24,962 bases of DNA. Source: a virus. Positions 18,777 through 24,962 of the stretch are shown piece after piece (position 1 is the first letter of the stretch; every line of letters starts with the position of its first letter). The notes beneath the pieces were generated by a model. It did no database searches and had not been told where the DNA came from. It worked only from the letters and a program-made list of their open reading frames with translations. The position numbers were made by a program, and so were the translations under genes. The stretch lies in IMG/VR virus record IMGVR_UViG_3300021963_006030, positions 1-24,962 of that record; one strand, 5' to 3'.

Positions 18777-21700
18777 TTACCTCTTTGGTGGTGGGCCGTT
18801 GATGATTCCTGAGGACCATTCGAGAATGTTCTTCGGCCTTATGCGGCCCTTGTTAACATCGTAGACATACTGCCCGGTGCGACCCACCTGCGCCATTGTT
18901 GGAACGCCAAGGCCAAGGCCGATGATGTTCGCTCCGGCTTGAATGGGTTTCTGCATTTCCTTGCCTTGGTAAACCCGCTTCCCCTCCGACCAGATCGTGC
19001 CTGCGGCGGTAAGGATCGATTCGATCGGAGTACGCGGGGTAAACCCTTCGAAGACGTAGTTCGCCGCTTCACGAATGAACGGAACGGTCTGCAAGGGTTG
19101 GAGGGCTAGCGCCTTTCCTACATTATTCGCCCACCGCTTGAAGAACGGCGCCTCTCTATTCTCCTTGCTCTCTTGGTTGAACAAGATCGCGCCGAAGAGC
19201 GCCGGGACCGCAATAAAGGTCCAGTAGTTCTTCATAAACTCGCCGTACTCACCGCGGCGAAGATTCCCAGGAAGTTGGCGCGAACCTTGATACATCGTGT
19301 TAAAGAAACCCATAAACGTCGTCGCCATCTTCATGGCCTCACTCCCACGCATGATCGCGGGGAGATTGAATACCGCTGAGGAGCCGTGGCGTTCGCGAAC
19401 AGAAGAGTCAGCAACGGCCGCTGCATCGGTTTCGCTCAGGCCTCGCGCTAGCCCTTGCTTGTACTCATCCACGAAGGTAATCATTCGGAACTGTTGCTCA
19501 ACGTGAACCATTGGCATGAAGGTCAGCCGAACCGCGTCGGCTTGGAGCCCAGACATACCTTTGTCTCGAACCAACTGTTCCACCTTCTCCCGAAAGTCCC
19601 GGTCCATGTTCATGAAGGTGTGGGGGATTTCCTGCGACTTGGCGTGGGCAAGCGCGACGTTATCGGAGTGCTGCGCGTAGAACCTACCCGCAGCGGCGGG
19701 GTTGGCCTCACCCAAGCTGGGAGAGAGAATCACGCGCAGATTCATTGGCAATGCATGCGCAACTAGGTTCAACCGCGCCCGCCGCAGCACCGCGTTGTAC
19801 CACTTAATGGCCGCCTCAGGCTGATCAAACTGCCCGGCCACTGCCTTGAGCCAGGGATCAAACTGCGCCTCGTACTCTGGGCCGTAGTGGTTCCTGATGG
19901 CGCTTCGAATGTCCTTGTCATACACCACCTTCCTGGCCTCCATCACCGCGGGCCGAAACGCAATGTCGTGGATCATCTGTTGGAGCTTACCGGACAACTC
20001 TCCGATCGGACTCTGAAAGTCAACGTAATCCACTACCCCCGTGCGGGCCTTGGTGTAACCGTTGCCTATCGTGGCGCGGTAGTAGTTCGGGCCGAAGAAG
20101 TTGCCTTGAGACTTCTGTTCGACGGAAACCGCCTGATTTGACCGCCAAGGGTCATTGATGATTGGAAAATAACCGCCCTCGAACTCGCCATGCTTGTTGG
20201 AGATCGGTACGTTTTCGATCCAACGCGGCGCCAACCCGGAAAGGTCCTTGTACATGACCTCAGATTCCTTACGAAATTCCTCAAATACGTTCCAAATCCG
20301 CTGAACAAATTCCCAATCCTCCTTTGTCGCGTGTTGATCGAATAATTGCCATAGCTTAGCTTCGCCTGCCTTAGCTTCCTTTCCAAACCAACCGCGCGTG
20401 GCCTTGTCGATGTTCGAGTAATTCCCGAAGTTCAGCATGATGTTGATCATGTTCTGCCGGGTCAGGTCGAACGGCGCGCCATCGCCCGTGCGGGGATCGA
20501 AGAAAAACTCCTGGGGAATGGTGTCGTCTAGAGACTTCTTCCACTCCGGGGTTATCTCCTTGATCTCAGCAAGGCGCTTGGCGAGACGGGTCAACAGCAC
20601 ATTCTGCTTCGCCTCGGCTTCGGCCATCGGCCGGATTATGGCATTCCACAACGGGCCTAGCTCCTGCCGGAGATCGAGGTCCTTGGCAATCTGTTCCATC
20701 TTGACGTTGCCTGCGTCGAGGCCGTAAAGGAGCTTCCCTGCCTTGTTAATAGTCTCCTTACGCAGCGGTAGAGACTTAATGTTGGCAATAACCTCTTCTT
20801 TGAAGTCCGCGAACTCCATCTTCTCGCCAGCAATGGTGATAAGCTTCTCTGCCCGGCCAACGTGGGCTAGGGAGTCGATCCCCGCCTTGAACTCATCGAA
20901 CTCGGCCACGGTCATTTGGGAAAGGGGCTTGGTTGGGGAGGCGGCGTCCACCTCCCACCCCGCCTCGTACTTGGCTTCAACGAACTTCTCCAGGGAACCA
21001 TAGGCTGCGTTGGCTTCCTTAAGCTCCTGAACGCTTCGCTTGACCGGTAGGCCTGCGTCGATAAGCATCGCCTGGATGAAGTCGGTGTATTCTTGATCTA
21101 CGCCCTTCACCTCCCGGTTGGAGAACCGCTTGGCCGTCTTCTCGAACTGGGCTTCTGCCTTCTCGATCTTCCTGGCTTCCTGAGCCTCGACCACCGCGAC
21201 GTATTGCCGAACCTTTTGTCGAAGGGCCTCCGCTGGATTGTCCTTTAAGTATCCCATTTCCAGCGCCTTGCCTGCGCGACCAGCCGCCGCAAGGCTCCGC
21301 TTGGAGGAGACAAGGGCCAGAGCGGTTCCCATCAACCGATCGTGAACCCAGGACTTAATCTCCCCCTTCTGGATCGTGAACTGCGCGCCTGCTTCGAGCG
21401 CGAGGGCGAGAGTTTCCTCATGGAGAATATCCAACGTGGTCTCGCCGAGGACCTGATCCACCGCGGCGTCGAGGATATTATTCTGGAGATCACCGTGAGT
21501 CTCGGCCATCCGGCGGTCAATCTCGCCTTTGATCAGCTCCCGCTTCCAATCGCCGGGGCGTTTGCCGGAGTCTCTGATCTCCTTCTGTAGGTCCATCAGG
21601 GAGAGCAGCAGCTGCGATCCGTTCTCAAATCCGGTCAGCGCCGCGAGATCATCCGGGTGTAGGCCGTTCTTCTCGAAGTAGTAGAAGGGAAGAGCCTCGC

Positions 21701-24566
21701 GGACCTCGGGAGGAACGGAGTCGGAGGCGATCCTGGCGCGGGTTTTCATATCCTCGCCGAAGTAGGTCCCATCCCGGAGGAGAGTATCCGCCGCAATTGC
21801 TGGTCGGGCGTTGATCTCGGCAACTACGTCCGGACGGATGCGGGCCTCCTCGGCCTTCCACTCGGCGGTTTCTCGGCGCTTTTGTTCCTTAAGGGCACGG
21901 GCGGTAAAGTAGTCTACGTCATCGATCTGTTGCTGGTTGGTAAGCTTCGCAATGCGCTTGTACACCGCCTCGGTCATGCCCCCAGCGGCAGCGGTCTGGA
22001 AAGGCTGGGATTCGCCAATGGTGATGGGTTGTTTGGGGGGTTTGGCAGGCGCAGCATCCGGCACCGTGGCTTCAATGTTCTTGAGGCTGATCGTAACCTT
22101 GGCAGCGTCTCCAGGGTTCTTACCACCAAACCACCGCGCTCCGTCTGCGCGGAATCCGGAAATAGATTCCGCTAAAGGGAACTCCATCTTAACTTGGCGT
22201 AATACATCAAGCATCACTCGTGTGCCAAGTTTATTAGTAACATTCCCTTCAACGCCTTCAAATTCATTTACATATAAATTCTTACCACCATCCTGTTCAG
22301 TAAGTGCAATACTCGCAATTGGCTTACCATCCGGGCCAATTAAATCAAAGCTGTGGTCATTTGCACCGGCTGTTGTTTGCCAGTCATAGACTTTCTCTGT
22401 ATTAGAATTGCGCTGTAGTGTAAGCTTCCGCTCCGCCCTCAGCGGCCGTGCTAACCCCGCGGCCTCTCTCACCGCCTCAACCGGGTCCTTCGGCGGACGG
22501 GGGACGGGTTGATCGTTCTTATGGGTGATCTCGGCGAGGGATTCGTCGAAGAGGACGATGTTGTGGGTCTTAGGCGGGGTGTCAAGTTTCATACCCGCCG
22601 AATTCATTCCTCCAGGGCCAGGACGCGACCCCTGATCCAGATACTTGATCCCCGGGATGCCCGCTTCGCGGAGGGCTTTGGAGGCGGCAGCATCACCACC
22701 TTTTCTTACCCCGCCGAGTCTATCGGCCATCATACTATATGCGGCAGACAAAGGAGCCTTTTGATCAAATGGGCCGTGTTCGATGTCTAATACTTTAAGT
22801 CTCTCCTGTACGTAAGGACTCTGCTCCCCCAGCGGCTTATCCCAATCGAGGAACTTGGCCTTGTCGGCTTTGATGGAGACTTTATAAAGATTGCTAGATA
22901 GCTGCTTGACCGGAGGCAACTCTTTTGGATTCTCAAGCCGCTGTAGAACTTCCTGATAAAACTCCTCATCAGGTGCTCGGGCGATATCCTGTTTGATCTT
23001 CTCAATCGCCGCTTCGCGCGTGCCTAAATCAAATACCATAGTAGCGGCTTGGTGAACCGGATAATCCGGATTGTAATGTACTCCATCAACAAGAGTATCA
23101 GCCGCTCTGGAGGCGTAGTCCTTCCCTACCGCTGGATTCTCAGCAAAGTAAAGCCCATGCCCATAGCGCTGCGCGCCCTCCCCCGTCCCGATCTTCTCCA
23201 TCGAGAACGCATCGAATTCATGCGGCGAGCCGTGGAAGACATCGAACGCCGCCGCTTCCTTCGCGGCCTCCGCATCCAGCTTCGTCAGGTTCCCTTCCCT
23301 TACCCGCGTGCCGTCCTCCAGCGCCTTCGCAACGCTTGGGTCCACCCGCGCCAGCCAATCGGCAACGGGGACCATGATGTCACCGCCGGTCGCCCACGCT
23401 AGCTCCAGCTGCCGTTCGATCCCTGGAATCCAGCCGAGGATACCGTCCTCTGGGTGGGGAACCTTATCGCCATAGAGTTCGAGGACCGCATCGACCGAGA
23501 TTCCGATCTTCTCATCGGTATGCTGGCGAAGGAACTCGCCAAAGAGTTCTGGGGAGCGTTCGCGGGTGGCGGAGAGTTGTACGTCTTTCAAGGCCTCGTT
23601 TAGGTCCTTGAGGTCAACAACGTTTTGTTCTGCCTTTACTGCATCGATTAGTGGGTCGATCCCAGCTGGAGGATGCTGTCCCGCCTTGATCCACGGAGTG
23701 ATCTTATGCCCGAGATCAAACAGATACTGCCCCGCCTTGTTGGGGGTAGCAAAGCCGAATCCAGCTGCGGCGGATAAGGCTACATTCTTCGGGTCCACAT
23801 GGCCTTCGAAGGCAAGCTCCGTTCCTGCTTCTAGCCCTGCGCCAAAGCCCGCGCCAATCGTTCGCACTCTAAGGCTAGCCGCAGTCGGCTTCATACCCGC
23901 CAAGAATGGAGCCATGCCACCCATAAACTGCGCTGTTGGATGTAAGGCTTTGTCGATCGCCTGCTGCTCTTTGTCTAAACCAAAGAGCTTAAGCTGAGCT
24001 TCTGGAACGTGCGAGAGCAGCCATTCCTGCGCAATCGATATAGCATAACCAGCACCGAAGCCGCCTAATAGGCCACCGACTACAGCGCCGACGGGAACTG
24101 TAACAGGCGCAAAGGGTCCTCCAAAGGCACCAGCGCCAGCGCCGATAGTTGCACCCGCTGCCATAGCAGGCATTGAACCTATAGCTGGGATAGCACCGCG
24201 CTCAGCCGCACGAAGGAACGCGCCAGTGCTGGAAGTGCGTTGAGATAGCTTAAACACACTCTGCGATACGGTGTCCAACTGGCCGTAGTCGTCGTTGGAA
24301 ACCTTCGACGCCATTGGATTGCGCGCGAGGTAATCCGAGATAAACGCGTTGTTGTTGACGATGTCCCCGGCTAGCGCGGTCTTGTTCTGCCGTTCGAAGT
24401 TGTCGAGATCGCCGTAGATCACTGGGGCCGGAACGCCGGTGGTCTGGGAGAGGCGCAAGGCGCGGGCCGCATTCTCAGGATTGTCGTCGATCGCACCGAT
24501 CGCCTGAGCTTGCGCTGTGCGCCGGGGGAGTGCGACTACGTCATCAATCGCGTCTGTGTAGCTCAT
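18777..24566 (-). CDS. Giant polyvalent internal-virion-type protein with ADP-ribosyltransferase domain (1929 aa)
   Basis: A 1929-residue protein of the kind phages package and eject into the host. Residues about 25-100 resemble a helical N-terminal domain of large virion proteins. Residues about 122-180 are Gly/Ala-rich, hydrophobic and GxxxG-like, suggesting membrane insertion. Residues about 441-680 form an ART-PolyVal-like domain: FHGSPHEFDAF (444-454), IGTGEGAQRYGHGLYFAE (459-476), GIPGIKYLDQGSR (636-648) and NIVLFDES (669-676). Residues about 720-835 have a GNAT-like look (NKLGTRVMLDVLRQVKMEFP). Long helical parts follow, then a late segment YWTFIAVPALFGAILF and an ending RIRPKNILEWSSG. 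Patches of the DNA (about 22690-23110 and 22190-22430) are visibly AT-richer, which fits mosaic domain acquisition. ATGA overlap with the gene upstream. Confidence 0.9.
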   Translation of the reverse strand: MSYTDAIDDVVALPRRTAQAQAIGAIDDNPENAARALRLSQTTGVPAPVIYGDLDNFERQNKTALAGDIVNNNAFISDYLARNPMASKVSNDDYGQLDTVSQSVFKLSQRTSSTGAFLRAAERGAIPAIGSMPAMAAGATIGAGAGAFGGPFAPVTVPVGAVVGGLLGGFGAGYAISIAQEWLLSHVPEAQLKLFGLDKEQQAIDKALHPTAQFMGGMAPFLAGMKPTAASLRVRTIGAGFGAGLEAGTELAFEGHVDPKNVALSAAAGFGFATPNKAGQYLFDLGHKITPWIKAGQHPPAGIDPLIDAVKAEQNVVDLKDLNEALKDVQLSATRERSPELFGEFLRQHTDEKIGISVDAVLELYGDKVPHPEDGILGWIPGIERQLELAWATGGDIMVPVADWLARVDPSVAKALEDGTRVREGNLTKLDAEAAKEAAAFDVFHGSPHEFDAFSMEKIGTGEGAQRYGHGLYFAENPAVGKDYASRAADTLVDGVHYNPDYPVHQAATMVFDLGTREAAIEKIKQDIARAPDEEFYQEVLQRLENPKELPPVKQLSSNLYKVSIKADKAKFLDWDKPLGEQSPYVQERLKVLDIEHGPFDQKAPLSAAYSMMADRLGGVRKGGDAAASKALREAGIPGIKYLDQGSRPGPGGMNSAGMKLDTPPKTHNIVLFDESLAEITHKNDQPVPRPPKDPVEAVREAAGLARPLRAERKLTLQRNSNTEKVYDWQTTAGANDHSFDLIGPDGKPIASIALTEQDGGKNLYVNEFEGVEGNVTNKLGTRVMLDVLRQVKMEFPLAESISGFRADGARWFGGKNPGDAAKVTISLKNIEATVPDAAPAKPPKQPITIGESQPFQTAAAGGMTEAVYKRIAKLTNQQQIDDVDYFTARALKEQKRRETAEWKAEEARIRPDVVAEINARPAIAADTLLRDGTYFGEDMKTRARIASDSVPPEVREALPFYYFEKNGLHPDDLAALTGFENGSQLLLSLMDLQKEIRDSGKRPGDWKRELIKGEIDRRMAETHGDLQNNILDAAVDQVLGETTLDILHEETLALALEAGAQFTIQKGEIKSWVHDRLMGTALALVSSKRSLAAAGRAGKALEMGYLKDNPAEALRQKVRQYVAVVEAQEARKIEKAEAQFEKTAKRFSNREVKGVDQEYTDFIQAMLIDAGLPVKRSVQELKEANAAYGSLEKFVEAKYEAGWEVDAASPTKPLSQMTVAEFDEFKAGIDSLAHVGRAEKLITIAGEKMEFADFKEEVIANIKSLPLRKETINKAGKLLYGLDAGNVKMEQIAKDLDLRQELGPLWNAIIRPMAEAEAKQNVLLTRLAKRLAEIKEITPEWKKSLDDTIPQEFFFDPRTGDGAPFDLTRQNMINIMLNFGNYSNIDKATRGWFGKEAKAGEAKLWQLFDQHATKEDWEFVQRIWNVFEEFRKESEVMYKDLSGLAPRWIENVPISNKHGEFEGGYFPIINDPWRSNQAVSVEQKSQGNFFGPNYYRATIGNGYTKARTGVVDYVDFQSPIGELSGKLQQMIHDIAFRPAVMEARKVVYDKDIRSAIRNHYGPEYEAQFDPWLKAVAGQFDQPEAAIKWYNAVLRRARLNLVAHALPMNLRVILSPSLGEANPAAAGRFYAQHSDNVALAHAKSQEIPHTFMNMDRDFREKVEQLVRDKGMSGLQADAVRLTFMPMVHVEQQFRMITFVDEYKQGLARGLSETDAAAVADSSVRERHGSSAVFNLPAIMRGSEAMKMATTFMGFFNTMYQGSRQLPGNLRRGEYGEFMKNYWTFIAVPALFGAILFNQESKENREAPFFKRWANNVGKALALQPLQTVPFIREAANYVFEGFTPRTPIESILTAAGTIWSEGKRVYQGKEMQKPIQAGANIIGLGLGVPTMAQVGRTGQYVYDVNKGRIRPKNILEWSSGIINGPPPKR

Positions 24567-24962
24567 CTGGACATCGGTACCACTGGTGTCTTGGCGTCCT
24601 GCTTGGCCTTCCCGCCGTAGAGTTCTTGGTAGAGTCGGCGGGAGTAGACCCGTTGGACTTGCTCATCGTTGGGAGTGACACCAATCTCCCCCCACTTCGG
24701 ATCGGCTTTGATCTTCTCGGCCTCTTCAGAAGGAACGGGGATTTTAAACGTCTCCGTCTTCGACCAAGGGTTCAACGCCCACGGCGTCGCTTGCCCCTGC
24801 AACAGCCGCGACCCAATCTTCTGAATGTCCTCAGCGCGCGGTGGCTTCTGGGTTTCGTTGGCCCAGTCTTGTAGCGCGTCCTGGAGAGAGCCGACGAATT
24901 GGAAGTAGGTCTCTTTGTTGAACTCCCGCCCAATCCGTGCGGCCTGTAACTGGGGGCCGAGG
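24563..24962 (-). CDS. Large virion-type protein, C-terminal 132 residues only
   Basis: The frame is open from the window edge to a TGA overlapping the giant gene start as ATGA, so only the C-terminus is visible. It reads QLQAARIGREFNKETYFQF and later FKIPVPSEEAEKIKADPKWG, then TPNDEQVQRVYSRRLYQELY. The final pattern (PVP...EE..I.., then PxxDEIQRVYxxxLYxE-like) is common at the C-terminus of phage transglycosylase or internal virion proteins located next to such giant proteins. Function is assigned only by that resemblance and position. A TTG at 24802 is not the real start. Confidence 0.75.
   Translation of the reverse strand, partial: LGPQLQAARIGREFNKETYFQFVGSLQDALQDWANETQKPPRAEDIQKIGSRLLQGQATPWALNPWSKTETFKIPVPSEEAEKIKADPKWGEIGVTPNDEQVQRVYSRRLYQELYGGKAKQDAKTPVVPMSR

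Overview
The window reads as part of the genome of a tailed double-stranded DNA bacteriophage, most likely a podovirus-type phage of a GC-rich Gram-negative (plausibly alphaproteobacterial) host. The evidence is dense short genes chained by ATGA/GTGA/TAATG overlaps, a phage-type replication and recombination set, an amidase endolysin beside small membrane proteins and a lipoprotein, and a 1929-residue polyvalent internal-virion-type protein. No integrase, rRNA, tRNA, CRISPR array or insertion sequence was seen. The host assignment is inference from base composition and protein style only.

Layout. (1) 1-4204, rightward: a small gene, a possible 24-residue membrane peptide and a terminator. Then comes about 1 kb of non-coding DNA with a large imperfect inverted repeat flanked by ATGAGGGG-type iterons (901-1225). 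A strong promoter P1 (1286-1314) follows and drives a four-gene unit that ends at a terminator (4167-4204). Ten same-orientation copies of a short motif around CGTGGCTAGTT lie in this unit, and its intergenic leaders are full of hairpins. (2) 4388-7250: promoter P2, then a tight chain of about ten tiny, mostly unknown genes, one with a SWIM-type zinc motif. (3) 7272-12953: promoter P3, a UvrD-like helicase, small zinc and ribbon-helix-helix-like proteins, a Cas4/RecB-like nuclease with four cysteines, a RecA-core (Sak4-like) ATPase and its probable ssDNA-binding partner, then a terminator. (4) 12968-17088: a DUF6378-like protein, then a family A DNA polymerase split into two overlapping genes. 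The first holds a uracil-DNA-glycosylase-like domain plus Exo I and II; the second holds Exo III plus the polymerase. A DUF3987-like P-loop ATPase follows. (5) 17075-24962, leftward: one TM protein, a holin candidate, a lipoprotein, the endolysin, the giant ADP-ribosyltransferase-containing protein, and the C-terminal end of another large virion-type gene running off the window.

How it fits together: the rightward half is the early and replication program, with three related extended -10 promoters (P1-P3) for the host RNA polymerase. The leftward half is the lysis and virion program, transcribed towards the replication genes. The two meet tail to tail with a 14-base CDS overlap and no visible terminator. 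The most unusual items are the inverted-repeat/iteron locus, the motif array confined to the P1 unit, the polymerase split inside its exonuclease active site, and the mosaic, AT-rich patches in the giant protein gene.
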